Below are positions 45,716-55,333 of a DNA stretch of 64,000 bases, in pieces. This stretch comes from Firmicutes bacterium AM55-24TS (GTDB lineage Bacteria > Bacillota > Clostridia > UBA1381). The notes beneath the pieces were generated by a model. It was not told the origin of the DNA and made no database searches. It saw only the letters and a program-made list of their open reading frames with translations. A program made the position numbers and the translations under genes. Positions within the stretch are counted from its first letter, which is position 1, and each line of letters begins with the position of its first letter. The DNA is taken from positions 6,317 through 70,316 of the forward strand of contig QTVU01000013.1 in the NCBI GenBank assembly GCA_003460745.1, written 5' to 3'.

Positions 45716-47300
45716 TCGGCATTGGTGTGACTGTCGGAGCAGCCGTTGGTGTTGCCGTTGGACTTGACGTTACTGTCGGCATCGGTACTGTCGTAGGCGT
45801 TGCCGTTGGACTTGGTGTTACTGTCGTCACTATCGTTGGTGTTGCTGTCGGTTTTACCGTTGGTGTTGCCGTTGGACTTGACGTTACTGTCGGCGTCGGT
45901 ACTGTCGTAGGCGTTGCTGTTGGTTTTACTGTTGGTGTTGCCGTTGGTGTCGCTGTCGGCATAATTGCCTTAACCGCATTATACGCATTCAATCTTCCGC
46001 CGCTTATAACTTTACCTGTAAGTGCCGAAAGTTTGTCTGAACTCGAACACAAAGTTTCTTTAATTTCTTTTGCCGAAATATTCGGATTTACTGCACGCAT
46101 TACCGCAACAGCACTTGCAACCATAGGTGTAGCCATAGAAGTTCCCGACATTGTTCCGTAACTGCTTGTCGGAATTGTACTGTAAATAACTGTACCCGGT
46201 GCTGCAATATCAACACTTGTTGCACCGTAATGCGACGTACTGCTGAGTTCATCACTGCTTGTCGTGTTTGCAACAGAAATTACATTGTCAAGGTCTTTTG
46301 TAAGTTGTGACGGATATACCGCCGTTCGATCGTTATCAGGTTGCGGTGTACTTGTCGCAATATTTCCCGCCGCAATAACAAAGAATATATCCGGCACCGC
46401 CTCAATCGCCGATTTAACGATACTCACCGAAGTACTTCCCCAACCTGCACCGCCAAAACTGCAATTAATAATATTTATATCATTCTTTTTTGCGTAATTA
46501 ATCCCTTCTATTATATAAGATAAAGTACTTTTACCACTGCTGTTAAAAATCTTTATTGATGCGATTTTGGCATTACGTGCAACAGACGCCACACCCTTGG
46601 AATTGTCGGTCACCGCACTCACAATACCTGCAACGTGAACGCCGTGATTACTCACATATGACACATCACCGTTACTGTCGCCGCAATTCCAACCATATAT
46701 GTCATCAATATAGCCGTTACCGTCATTATCAATGCCGTCACCGACAATTTCTCCCGTATTCACCCATATATTATCAATTAAATCCTCGTGATTTGTCTGT
46801 ATACCCGAATCCATAACTCCGACAGTCACATCAGAGCAATCAATATCAAAATCCCAAAGCTTTTTTGCACCGATTAAATCAAGCACAGCTTGTTTTCCGT
46901 TTTGATAGTACGTATCATTAGGTTCGGAAAACTCATATACATTGTAGTTAGGCTCTGCATATTCAATATTCGGCATAGCCTTTAACTTTTCAATCGTATC
47001 TATAACATTTTCACGGCTCGGATTTTCCAAATCAAGTACATATATAATAGGCTCTGTTTTATCAGAAAACAAACTGATACTGCTTGCATCGTCACCGAAA
47101 ATACATTTTGCATCACTGATATTCAATTCGTCAAACGGGTCTGAACACATTGAAACAGCATCGGTAATCTGCGGTTTTAACTGCACAAGCACACTTCCGT
47201 AATCAAAATCCAACCCGTCATATTCATCTGCATAAACATTAATCCCCAGCCACATCATAGCCAATAACGTGGCAAAAAAAATATATATAAACCTTTTCAT
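45696..47300 (-). CDS. Secreted subtilisin-like serine protease (S8), C-terminus frameshifted
   Basis: Signal peptide (MKRFIYIFFATLLAMMWLG ... VYA), short propeptide-like region, then the S8 domain. The triad is Asp in VGVMDSGIQ, His in SNHGVHVAGIV and Ser in SGTSMATPMV (about residue 390). A long Pro-Thr repeat linker (PTATPTVKPTATP type, about 450-535) follows. It resembles the linker in the CE12 esterase, suggesting related secreted-protein design. The frame should continue into the 45458-45715 domain; a shift near 45715 ends it early. Start ATG 47300 has GGAG at 8 nt. Confidence 0.88.
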   Translation of the reverse strand: MKRFIYIFFATLLAMMWLGINVYADEYDGLDFDYGSVLVQLKPQITDAVSMCSDPFDELNISDAKCIFGDDASSISLFSDKTEPIIYVLDLENPSRENVIDTIEKLKAMPNIEYAEPNYNVYEFSEPNDTYYQNGKQAVLDLIGAKKLWDFDIDCSDVTVGVMDSGIQTNHEDLIDNIWVNTGEIVGDGIDNDGNGYIDDIYGWNCGDSNGDVSYVSNHGVHVAGIVSAVTDNSKGVASVARNAKIASIKIFNSSGKSTLSYIIEGINYAKKNDINIINCSFGGAGWGSTSVSIVKSAIEAVPDIFFVIAAGNIATSTPQPDNDRTAVYPSQLTKDLDNVISVANTTSSDELSSTSHYGATSVDIAAPGTVIYSTIPTSSYGTMSGTSMATPMVASAVAVMRAVNPNISAKEIKETLCSSSDKLSALTGKVISGGRLNAYNAVKAIMPTATPTATPTVKPTATPTTVPTPTVTSSPTATPTVKPTATPTIVTTVTPSPTATPTTVPMPTVTSSPTATPTAAPTVTPMPTCFNEQ

Positions 47301-47383
47301 AACCATAGCTCCGTTTTTCAAATTGCTTTAATTTCAGTATATCACTCAATTTTTATAAAGTCAATTTAAACCTCGTTTTTCGC

Positions 47384-47412
47384 TTGACTTTTTTGTTTTA
47401 CTATGGTAAAAT
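47384..47412 (+). promoter_or_regulatory. Promoter of tRNA-Ser
   Basis: TTGACT (47384-47389), 17-bp spacer, TAAAAT (47407-47412), 15 bp before the tRNA. Confidence 0.7.
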
Positions 47413-47426
47413 ATTAAGGTACTTTT

Positions 47427-47515
47427 GGAGAAGTATCGAAGCGGTCATAACGGGGCGCACTCGAAATGCGTTTGCCTTAACGGGCACGTGGGTTCGAATC
47501 CCACCTTCTCCGCCA
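47427..47515 (+). tRNA. tRNA-Ser (anticodon CGA)
   Basis: 89 nt with a long variable arm. Acceptor GGAGAAG/CTTCTCC, anticodon loop CTCGAAA, T-arm GTGGG TTCGAAT CCCAC, discriminator G and encoded CCA. Reads UCG. Confidence 0.95.
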
Positions 47516-47518
47516 AAG

Positions 47519-47551
47519 AGAATGCTGATTTTTAATCCGCATTCTTTTTTT
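47519..47551 (+). terminator. Terminator of tRNA-Ser
   Basis: AGAATGC/GCATTCT stem followed by TTTTTTT. Confidence 0.8.
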
Positions 47552-47582
47552 ACTATGTGAATTTTTATAAAGGAGTAAAACA

Positions 47583-49346
47583 ATGCAGACAGAAGAAAAA
47601 CAAATGAAGATGAGTTATCTTATAAAGCGCTTTGTACCATATTTCAAAAAATACAAATGGATACTGATACTCGATCTAATCTGTGCGTCACTGACAACGG
47701 TTTGTGAGCTTGTATTCCCAATGCTCGTGCGTTACATAACAAATATGGGTATCAATAATATAGCAGGATTAACCGTCGGAATAATCTTAAAAATAGGACT
47801 TTTCTATCTGATTTTAAGAATAATCGACTCTGCGGCAAATTTCTATATGGCTGACACGGGACATATTATGGGAGCAAAAATCGAAACAGATATGCGCCGT
47901 GACTTATTCGCGCACCTTGAAACGCTTTCACATTCATACTTTGCCGAACACAAAGTCGGACAAATTATGGCACGAATAACAAGCGACTTGTTTGATATAA
48001 CAGAATTTGCGCACCACTGCCCCGAAGAATTTTTCATCGCCGCACTGAAAATAATCGTTTCATTTATAATTCTTTGCGGAGTAAACGTACCGCTTACGGT
48101 CATTGTGTTTGCGTCACTTCCGCTTATATTCTGTTTTGTAAAATTCTTTAATACGCGTATGCGTAAAGCGTTCAAGAAACAGCGTAACCAAATCGGCGAA
48201 ATTAATTCACAGGTTGAGGATACATTGCTCGGTATAAGAGTGGTAAAGTCATTTGCGACAGAAGAACTCGAAGCTGAAAAGTTTGAGGACGGCAACAAAA
48301 AATTTCTTGATACAAAAAAACTCGGATATTTTTATATGGCAGGTTTTCAAACATCAAACAGAGCCTTTGAGGGTGTAATGTATTTGATAGTCGTTGTTGC
48401 GGGTGCGTTGTTTATGATTAACGGCAAAATCTCCCCTGCCGACCTTACCGCATATCTTTTGTATGTAAGCACGCTCCTTGCCACTTTGCGTACAATCATT
48501 CAATTTACCGAACAATTCCAACGCGGTATGACAGGTATTGAGCGTTTCCTTGAAATTATGGACGCACCTGCCGAAATAACAGAAAAAGAAAATGCCGACG
48601 AATTGAAAAATGTTCAAGGAAATATAACGTTTGAAAACGTCGGATTTCATTACAGTGACGATGACACAAACGTGCTGTCAAATATAAATCTTAACATCAA
48701 GAAAGGCGACAGCGTTGCACTTGTCGGTCCGTCAGGCGGCGGAAAAACAACGCTTTGTAACCTTATCCCACGTTTTTATGACGTCACAGAAGGACGTATT
48801 TTAATTGACGGCAAAGATATAAAGAACGTCACATTAAATTCGCTCCGAAATTCAATCGGTGTCGTTCAACAGGACGTTTACTTGTTCTCGGGAACGGTCT
48901 TTGAAAACATCGCTTACGGATTAAGCGGTGCAACACGCGAAGATGTTATAAACGCCGCCAAGCTTGCAGGCGCACATGAATTTATTTCAAACCTCGAAAA
49001 CGGATATGACACATATGTCGGCGAACGTGGAGTTAAACTTTCGGGCGGTCAAAAGCAAAGAATAAGTATCGCAAGAGTATTCTTAAAAAATCCGCCTATA
49101 CTTATTCTTGACGAAGCGACCTCCGCACTTGATAATGAAAGCGAAAAAATCGTGCAAGACTCACTCGAAAAACTTGCAAAAGGCAGAACAGTGTTCACAA
49201 TCGCCCATAGACTTACAACAATCCGTAATGCAAATATGATTCTTGTCCTCACCGAAAACGGTATCGAAGAGCAAGGCACACACCAAGAATTGATTGATAA
49301 AAAAGGATTGTACTACAACCTATACAGTATGTACACATCACTATAA
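47583..49346 (+). CDS. ABC-type multidrug/lipid exporter, fused permease-ATPase
   Basis: 587 residues. Six membrane helices (about 20-310) form the exporter domain, with a typical GEINSQVEDTLLGIRVVKSF coupling segment. The ATPase has Walker A GPSGGGKTTL (about 380), signature LSGGQKQRIS (about 485) and Walker B ILILDEATSALD. It works as a homodimer since no partner gene is adjacent. Substrate unknown. Ribosome site AAAGGAG. Confidence 0.92.
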   Translation: MQTEEKQMKMSYLIKRFVPYFKKYKWILILDLICASLTTVCELVFPMLVRYITNMGINNIAGLTVGIILKIGLFYLILRIIDSAANFYMADTGHIMGAKIETDMRRDLFAHLETLSHSYFAEHKVGQIMARITSDLFDITEFAHHCPEEFFIAALKIIVSFIILCGVNVPLTVIVFASLPLIFCFVKFFNTRMRKAFKKQRNQIGEINSQVEDTLLGIRVVKSFATEELEAEKFEDGNKKFLDTKKLGYFYMAGFQTSNRAFEGVMYLIVVVAGALFMINGKISPADLTAYLLYVSTLLATLRTIIQFTEQFQRGMTGIERFLEIMDAPAEITEKENADELKNVQGNITFENVGFHYSDDDTNVLSNINLNIKKGDSVALVGPSGGGKTTLCNLIPRFYDVTEGRILIDGKDIKNVTLNSLRNSIGVVQQDVYLFSGTVFENIAYGLSGATREDVINAAKLAGAHEFISNLENGYDTYVGERGVKLSGGQKQRISIARVFLKNPPILILDEATSALDNESEKIVQDSLEKLAKGRTVFTIAHRLTTIRNANMILVLTENGIEEQGTHQELIDKKGLYYNLYSMYTSL

Positions 49347-49351
49347 CAAAC

Positions 49352-49381
49352 AAAAATGCGGTCTGTATGACCGCATTTTTT
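49352..49381. terminator. Bidirectional terminator (ABC exporter / cardiolipin synthase)
   Basis: 12-bp perfect stem AAAAATGCGGTC/GACCGCATTTTT, 5-nt loop, between convergent genes. Confidence 0.88.
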
Positions 49382-50915
49382 ATAGTAGTGGTGCTACTAA
49401 CCTTATAATATGTCCTAAAAGCTTTGTGAAAATATTAAAATGTTTAACGTCCTCTAATGTAATCTTCTGCGACAATTCAAGCGTGTCTTTGAAATCACGT
49501 TCAATATCCATAACCGCCGGTACATTAAGCATATAAGCCGCACATTCATAGTGAAGATACAAACTTCTGTAATCGTGATTTACCGTACCGACAATGGCTT
49601 TTTTACCGTCACTTATCGACATTTTTGCGTGAACAAAACCGGGTGTATATTCGTATATTTCTATACCTGCTTTCAAAAGTTCCTTATAATATGTTCTCGC
49701 AAGATAGAACGCATATTTCTTGTCGGGAATATGTGGCATTATAATCTTAACGTCAACGCCCCTTTGAGCCGCATACTTCATACACTCATACATCTCGTCA
49801 TCAATAACAAGATACGGCGTCATTATATAAGTATATTCCGACGCATTGTTCAGATTATTTATATATGCACGCTTTCCAACATAAACTTCATCAAGCGGAG
49901 TATCGCCGAACGGTATTACAAATCCGTCCGTACTTACGGAATATTTTTTTGACGCTTGGATATATTCACCGCAATCCTCAATGTGTTCATCATTTACGTT
50001 CCACATTTCAAGAAACATAGCAGTAAATCCCGCAACAGCCTCGCCTCTGAGCATAAATCCCGTATCTTTCCAATGCCCGAAACGCATCTTTTCATTAATA
50101 TATTCATCTGAAATATTTATACCGCCGCAAAACGCTGTCGCGCCGTCTATAACCATTATTTTTCTGTGGTCACGATTGTTTTGGTGAGTTGACAAAAGCG
50201 GTACAATCGGCGAAAATATACGACATTTAATACCATGTCTTTCAAGATATTCATTGTATTTTCGCGGAAGCGTCACGATACAGCCCATACCGTCATACAT
50301 AACGCGAACTTCAACGCCCTGTTTAACTTTTTTCTTTAAAATTTCAAGAATTTCATTCCACATACGGCTCGTGTGATTTATAATAAAGAACTCCAAAAAT
50401 ATGAATTTCTCCGCTTTCAAAAGCTCCTTTTTCATATCCTCAAACATTCTCTCGCCTATGCTGTAATACTGTACACCCGTATTTGTGTAAGCAGGAGAAC
50501 CGCCGTATTTCGATAAATACCTTGCAAAGCCGTCCTGATTTTTATCGGTCTGATAAATATTTTTCATAACATCTTCGTCTTGAACAAGATACTTTTTGTT
50601 TGCCTCTTGAATAGTCTTGTAATCGTCACCTATATTCATTGACACTCCCTGCGCCCTTGTAAACAGATAAAACAACGCGCCGAATATAGGTATAATCGCA
50701 ATAAGCGTTATCCACGTCATTTTAAAAGTAGATTCCTCTGTACGATTAATTTCAAATATTATAAGTACGGCACTCAAAACAGTCGAAAGACCGAACAAAA
50801 CCTTTGAATAGTCGGAAATCCATATATACATTGCAACAAACGTAATGATTTGCATTAAAAGCATTACCATTGCAACGAATTTGTTTGAATATAAAAGTCT
50901 GTAAATCTTTTTCAT
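49380..50915 (-). CDS. cls: Cardiolipin synthase (phospholipase D family)
   Basis: 511 residues. Two N-terminal membrane helices (about 12-60), then two HKD motifs: HRKIMVID (about 242) and HAKMSISD (about 424), each with HxKxxxxD. Joins two phosphatidylglycerol molecules into cardiolipin. pgsA, which makes the precursor, is 1.4 kb away on the same strand. Confidence 0.94.
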   Translation of the reverse strand: MKKIYRLLYSNKFVAMVMLLMQIITFVAMYIWISDYSKVLFGLSTVLSAVLIIFEINRTEESTFKMTWITLIAIIPIFGALFYLFTRAQGVSMNIGDDYKTIQEANKKYLVQDEDVMKNIYQTDKNQDGFARYLSKYGGSPAYTNTGVQYYSIGERMFEDMKKELLKAEKFIFLEFFIINHTSRMWNEILEILKKKVKQGVEVRVMYDGMGCIVTLPRKYNEYLERHGIKCRIFSPIVPLLSTHQNNRDHRKIMVIDGATAFCGGINISDEYINEKMRFGHWKDTGFMLRGEAVAGFTAMFLEMWNVNDEHIEDCGEYIQASKKYSVSTDGFVIPFGDTPLDEVYVGKRAYINNLNNASEYTYIMTPYLVIDDEMYECMKYAAQRGVDVKIIMPHIPDKKYAFYLARTYYKELLKAGIEIYEYTPGFVHAKMSISDGKKAIVGTVNHDYRSLYLHYECAAYMLNVPAVMDIERDFKDTLELSQKITLEDVKHFNIFTKLLGHIIRLVAPLL

Positions 50916-50937
50916 TCAAAATCCTCCTTTCAAACGG

Positions 50938-51459
50938 CTATTTTAAATTTTTTATATACGCAAACGTTTTTTCTTCCCCTTCTTGCTGCAACATCATAAG
51001 CCACCCTTCAAGCAGCTTTGCAGTGTTTGGATGCATACTTGTTTTAGCATTTCCCTTTAAGAAATATTCTATCGGATTATCGTTTGTATATTTGTCGTCC
51101 AAATAAATTTTTCCTGCCGCAACACGGTCGCAAAACATTTCTTTAACATATTTTAACGGCATTTCGACCGCCTCCATACGTCTTGTTTTGGGATTGTAGT
51201 CTGTCCAATATTCAAAGTGATGTTTGTTTCTTCCCTTGTGGTGCATCCAAGCCTTTGAATAACCGTATTCACGTCTTTCGCCCTCTGTCGGACTTCTGTC
51301 ACCGAGATAAAATCTTGCTCCCGGTAAAAATTCAGTCGGTGAATATTTCGACAAATCGTGACGCATACCCTGCCACAAAATTCCGCACCTTAGGCAATGA
51401 TACATTACCTTGTGACGGTGCCTTGTGATTGTCATAAAATGTTTTATAAAATGCCACAT
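50938..51459 (-). CDS. DUF5662 family protein
   Basis: 173 residues, His- and Trp-rich. The conserved HDLSKYSPTEF motif (about 34-44) and HHKGRNKHHFEYW (about 73-85) could bind metal. Family members are common in Clostridia and their phages, with no known activity. There is no signal peptide. It precedes the cardiolipin synthase gene by 22 bp, so co-transcription is likely. Confidence 0.8.
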   Translation of the reverse strand: MWHFIKHFMTITRHRHKVMYHCLRCGILWQGMRHDLSKYSPTEFLPGARFYLGDRSPTEGERREYGYSKAWMHHKGRNKHHFEYWTDYNPKTRRMEAVEMPLKYVKEMFCDRVAAGKIYLDDKYTNDNPIEYFLKGNAKTSMHPNTAKLLEGWLMMLQQEGEEKTFAYIKNLK

Positions 51460-51548
51460 ACAGTGATTCTTCCTTTTTCTATAATAGTTTATTATATCAC
51501 AAATACCGACATTTTACAATACCAAAACGTTGCACCTCTCAAAACAAA

Positions 51549-51582
51549 AAAATCGGTTGCCAAAATTTCGGCAACCGATTTT
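51549..51582 (-). terminator. Terminator of hisIE
   Basis: 13-bp stem AAAATCGGTTGCC/GGCAACCGATTTT, with A/T-rich flanks, directly after the hisIE stop codon. Confidence 0.82.
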
Positions 51583-51585
51583 CGA

Positions 51586-52224
51586 TTAGTTACTTCTTCT
51601 TTCCATTTCCTTATAAATATCTTCCCAAGTCATACCGTTGTCAACCAGCATAACAGTAAGGTGATAAATAAGGTCAGCGGTTTCGTAGCTGATTTCGTCC
51701 TTATCGCGGTTTTTACCTGCAATAACAACTTCGGCAGCCTCTTCACCGACTTTTTTCAAAATCTTATCTTCGCCCTTATCGAACAAGTAATTTGTATAAC
51801 TGCCCTCTTCAGGGTGTTCTTTTCTGTCCATAACAACAGCCTGTTCACGTGCAAATACATCTGTCTTAGTCTGTTCCTTTGAGTCCTCAACAAGCTTGCC
51901 GTCCTCAATCTTTCTGAAGAAACAACTTCTGTTTCCTGTATGACACGCAGGGCCGGCAGGATTAACAAGTACAACAAGGCAATCACAGTCACAGTCAACA
52001 CGAACTTCTTTAACGTACATATAATTACCCGAAGTATCGCCCTTTACCCAAACTTCCTGTCTGCTTCTTGACCAAAAAGTTGCTCTGCCTGTTTCAAGAG
52101 TTTGCTTAATCGTGTCCGCATTCATATATGCAACCATAAGCACCTCATTAGTTTCAATATTCTGCACAACCGCCGGAATGAGTCCGCTTGCGTCGAATTT
52201 AAGAGTATTTATTAATTCTTCCAT
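51586..52224 (-). CDS. hisIE: Bifunctional phosphoribosyl-AMP cyclohydrolase / phosphoribosyl-ATP pyrophosphatase HisIE
   Basis: 212 residues covering steps 2 and 3 of histidine synthesis. The N-terminal PRA-CH domain has WSRSRQEVWVKGDTSGN and the metal-binding DCDCDCL plus CHTGNRSCF (about 75-105); the C-terminal PRA-PH domain has EVVIAGKN and EETADL-like acidic helices. No other his gene is in the window, unusual for a pathway often in one operon. Its own terminator and a 35-bp gap from pgsA separate it from neighbours. Confidence 0.94.
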   Translation of the reverse strand: MEELINTLKFDASGLIPAVVQNIETNEVLMVAYMNADTIKQTLETGRATFWSRSRQEVWVKGDTSGNYMYVKEVRVDCDCDCLVVLVNPAGPACHTGNRSCFFRKIEDGKLVEDSKEQTKTDVFAREQAVVMDRKEHPEEGSYTNYLFDKGEDKILKKVGEEAAEVVIAGKNRDKDEISYETADLIYHLTVMLVDNGMTWEDIYKEMERRSN

Positions 52225-52259
52225 TTATGTAATTCCCCTTTCAATTATATAAAACAAAT

Positions 52260-52811
52260 TTATTTCATTTCCATCAGGTTCCAATTCTTTGCTATATAGT
52301 CCACACCCGAAATTATTGTGAATACAACCGAAATCCAAATAAGTATATCTGAAATCAATTTAGGGTGTACACCCAAGAATGTATTTTGAATCGGAAGCAA
52401 AAGCATTGCAACGATAATCGCAACCATTTGCGTAACGGTTTTAAGCTTGCCCCACATACTTGCGGCAACAACTTTGCCCTCGCCCGCCGCAACAAGTCTT
52501 ATACCCGCAACCGCAAATTCTCTTACAAGCACAATCATCAATGCCCATACACTCATACGGTCATAGTACATCAATATCAAAAATGCCGCTGTTGTAAGCA
52601 CCTTGTCGGCAAGCGGATCAACAAATTTACCGAAAGTCGTTACTTGATTATATTTTCTTGCAACGTGACCGTCTATCGCGTCAGTTATTGACGCAAGTAC
52701 AAAAACACCAAGTGCCGCATAATGACACATTACGTTATCTATCATAAACAACACCATAAATATCGGTACTAGAACTACACGAATCATTGTAATTTTATTA
52801 GCTGTATTCAT
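52260..52811 (-). CDS. pgsA: CDP-diacylglycerol-glycerol-3-phosphate 3-phosphatidyltransferase
   Basis: 183 residues, several membrane helices. The CDP-alcohol phosphotransferase motif is DAIDGHVARKYNQVTTFGKF...DPLADK (about 45-70). Makes phosphatidylglycerol phosphate. The start ATG 52811 overlaps the rimO stop codon by 1 nt (TGATG), with GGAGGTGA upstream, indicating translational coupling. Confidence 0.94.
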   Translation of the reverse strand: MNTANKITMIRVVLVPIFMVLFMIDNVMCHYAALGVFVLASITDAIDGHVARKYNQVTTFGKFVDPLADKVLTTAAFLILMYYDRMSVWALMIVLVREFAVAGIRLVAAGEGKVVAASMWGKLKTVTQMVAIIVAMLLLPIQNTFLGVHPKLISDILIWISVVFTIISGVDYIAKNWNLMEMK

Positions 52812-54139
52812 CAAATCACCTCCGCTTGACCTGTAAGGTCATATTCATCTGCGTCAAGAATTTTCACTTTTATAATATCGCCCGGAGTAACTTCTTCCTC
52901 CGTTGCAAAGTATACTTTTCCGTCAACATCAATACTGTCGCCGCGACTTCTGCCGTAGAACAAGAAACTTTCTTCATCGTATCCCTCAACCAAAACTTCA
53001 AGTGTTTTGCCAAGCTTAGCCTTGTTAAGTTCAAGCGATATTCCCTGTTGAAGTGTCATAAGTCTGTCAAGACGTTCTTCCTTGATTTCCTCATCAACCT
53101 GATTCGGAAAATCAGCCGCAGGAGTATCTTCTTCCTGTGAATATGTGAAAGCACCCATTCTGTCAAAACGCACCTTTTTAACAAACTCATAAAGCTCGTT
53201 AAACTGTTCCTCCGTTTCACCCGGAAAACCTACAATTATAGACGTTCTGATTGTGCAGTCAGGCATTTTTTCTCTTATTTTATTTATTCTCTCAACCATT
53301 TGTTCTTGAGTTGTACGTCTTGCCATACGTCTTAAAATCTCATTGTTGCCATGCTGTACGGGCATATCGATATAATTGCATATCTTATCGTATTTAGCCA
53401 TTGTATCAATAAGACCGTCCGTAATAGCCTCGGGATAGAAATAATGCACTCTTATCCACTCAATACCGTCAACAGCGACAAGCTTTTCAAGCAACTTGTC
53501 AAGCGAATATTCGCCGTACAAATCTTTTCCGTAACGTGAAGTGTCCTGTGCAATAAGGATAAGTTCCTTAACGCCGTTTTTCGCAAGATTTTCAGCCTCT
53601 TCAACTATATCTTCGATTTTTCTGCTCCTAAAATGTCCTCTAATCATAGGAATAGCACAATAAGTACAGTTATTGTCACAACCGTCGGCAATTTTCAAAT
53701 ATGCCGTATATGACGGTGTTGACAAAATTCGCGGAAGCCGTTCATCCGGAGTTCTGTCATTATGACCGCATATTACAGGCTTTTCGCCCTTAAACGCCTC
53801 GCGGATAACCTCCGCGATTTTATCATAATCACCTGTTCCGACTATTGCATCAACCTCGGGCAGTTCGATTAAAATATCACTGCTGTATCGTTCTGCCAAG
53901 CAACCTGTCGCAATAAGCAATCGACATCTTCCGTTTTTGTATTGAGCCATTTCAAGTATAGCGTCTATTGATTCCTGTTTAGCCGACTCGATAAAACCGC
54001 AAGTATTTACGATTATGACATCGGCGTCCGACGGATTATACGTTATATTAAAACCGTCATTTGCCAATATACCGAGCATAATTTCGGCATCTGTCTGATT
54101 TTTCGCACAGCCAAGCGAAACAAGACCGATGTTATACAT
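52811..54139 (-). CDS. rimO: Ribosomal protein S12 methylthiotransferase RimO
   Basis: 442 residues. N-terminal MTTase domain with SLGCAKNQTDAE and VNTCGFIE, radical SAM motif CDNNCTYC (about 155), and a C-terminal TRAM domain. Adds a methylthio group to Asp89 of uS12. rimO-pgsA adjacency is common in Bacillota. Start ATG 54139 follows the recX stop codon closely, with GGAGAG upstream; the earlier in-frame ATG lies in recX. Confidence 0.95.
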   Translation of the reverse strand: MYNIGLVSLGCAKNQTDAEIMLGILANDGFNITYNPSDADVIIVNTCGFIESAKQESIDAILEMAQYKNGRCRLLIATGCLAERYSSDILIELPEVDAIVGTGDYDKIAEVIREAFKGEKPVICGHNDRTPDERLPRILSTPSYTAYLKIADGCDNNCTYCAIPMIRGHFRSRKIEDIVEEAENLAKNGVKELILIAQDTSRYGKDLYGEYSLDKLLEKLVAVDGIEWIRVHYFYPEAITDGLIDTMAKYDKICNYIDMPVQHGNNEILRRMARRTTQEQMVERINKIREKMPDCTIRTSIIVGFPGETEEQFNELYEFVKKVRFDRMGAFTYSQEEDTPAADFPNQVDEEIKEERLDRLMTLQQGISLELNKAKLGKTLEVLVEGYDEESFLFYGRSRGDSIDVDGKVYFATEEEVTPGDIIKVKILDADEYDLTGQAEVI

Positions 54140-54143
54140 AAGT

Positions 54144-54626
54144 TTACTCTCCATATTCTTCTTTTATATTATCTATACAATTTTTAATGTCAGAAAAGCC
54201 GTAACCTCTGTACATAAAATATCGTATACATTTATCAATGTTTTTCTTTTCAAAGTCACCTTTAAGCCTTTTTTCAACAAGAGGCAAAAGCATATCTTCT
54301 TCGTCCTCATCAAGATACGAAACCGCCTCCTCAACGTATTCCGCGTCTATACCCTTGCTGTAAAGCTCGGACTTAATACGTCTTTTACCGTATTTCTTCA
54401 AATTCTTTAAATCCTTTGCCTTTGCAATCGCATACTTTCTGTCGTCCAAAAAGCCGTAATTTCTGCAAAATTCAAGAATTTCATCTATATCTTCTTCCTT
54501 TGCACCGGCTCTCTTCAGCTTATCCGAAAGTTCACGCTCACTGTGTGAACGAAATTCAAGCAATCTCAAAGCCTTGTCTTTAGCCTCATCAAAGGTCAGT
54601 TCTTTTTTTTCTCTGTTATATCTCAT
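54144..54626 (-). CDS. recX: Regulatory protein RecX
   Basis: 160 residues of three-helix RecX repeats (ALRLLEFRSHSERELSDKLKR at the start). Binds and inhibits RecA filaments. Its end overlaps the region before rimO and its start overlaps the HD gene end by 4 nt, suggesting one operon. Of interest because recX acts on RecA, which would trigger the S24 repressor of the phage module. Confidence 0.92.
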   Translation of the reverse strand: MRYNREKKELTFDEAKDKALRLLEFRSHSERELSDKLKRAGAKEEDIDEILEFCRNYGFLDDRKYAIAKAKDLKNLKKYGKRRIKSELYSKGIDAEYVEEAVSYLDEDEEDMLLPLVEKRLKGDFEKKNIDKCIRYFMYRGYGFSDIKNCIDNIKEEYGE

Positions 54627-55333
54627 AATACAAAGTAATCAAATAATTCTCCAAAATTAATTCCGCCGATAACCTTATCCTTGTATTTGCCTTTCAAATG
54701 GTCATATCCGCTCTGCATTTGCTCTGACTTAATGCCATAGCTAAGCGACATATATGCCTCAATGTATGCGGAAAGGTGGTCACATCCGCGTATAATCTGT
54801 CCGTCTATCGGATTGTATTTGTCTTCATTATACTTTTCGTTTATCAAGTCCGACGTAACCATATTGATTTCGCCGTCATCAATAATTTTAGAGTCAAATT
54901 CATTCTGCGTGTAATACTCTATCTCCCTGTGCCAAGCAGGCGGTAAAAGCGGATAAATAACTTCACGCATTTGTTCATCTTCTATTTCACTGATTATGCT
55001 GTCCAAACCCTTGACGCTGTTCTTTACCGGTGACACAATATCCCTTGTCAAAACCTCGGGTAAATCGTGAAAAAGTCCCGAAAAGAAGTTGTTTTCAAGA
55101 CGTTTTCTGCAAGGATTGTCAAGTTCAAGCGACATAAAGTACGACAAAATCGCAACGACAAGCATATGCCCCATAACAAAAGTTTCGGGCATTCTTACTG
55201 CTTTTGCCCACCTTTGTTGGTATCTCAGCTTTCCTATAAGCGACAAAAACTCTTGAAGATACTTACTTCCGGCAAAATATCTGAAGCCGTGAAAAGTATC
55301 GCAAGCCGCCAATCCCTGTGCCATTTCGGTTTT
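54623..55333 (-). CDS. HD-domain hydrolase, C-terminal part
   Basis: Contains the second part of an HD_3/YfbR-like domain: VMGHMLVVAILSY, LFHDLPEVLTRDIVSPVK (the HD pair) and GCDHLSAYIEAYMS with the last metal-binding Asp. Frame is open and conserved back to about 55333; the first ATG is 55324. Confidence 0.82.
   Translation of the reverse strand, partial: KTEMAQGLAACDTFHGFRYFAGSKYLQEFLSLIGKLRYQQRWAKAVRMPETFVMGHMLVVAILSYFMSLELDNPCRKRLENNFFSGLFHDLPEVLTRDIVSPVKNSVKGLDSIISEIEDEQMREVIYPLLPPAWHREIEYYTQNEFDSKIIDDGEINMVTSDLINEKYNEDKYNPIDGQIIRGCDHLSAYIEAYMSLSYGIKSEQMQSGYDHLKGKYKDKVIGGINFGELFDYFVL

Noticed and set aside
45727..46161. Val/Gly-rich 144-codon frame on the plus strand
   Set aside because: Antisense to the subtilase Pro-Thr linker; composition is a by-product of the repeats.
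47401..47583. Minus-strand 60-codon frame containing GGIRTHVPVKA
   Set aside because: It overlaps the tRNA-Ser gene; GEGGIRTH is the well-known false translation of a tRNA T-arm and acceptor.
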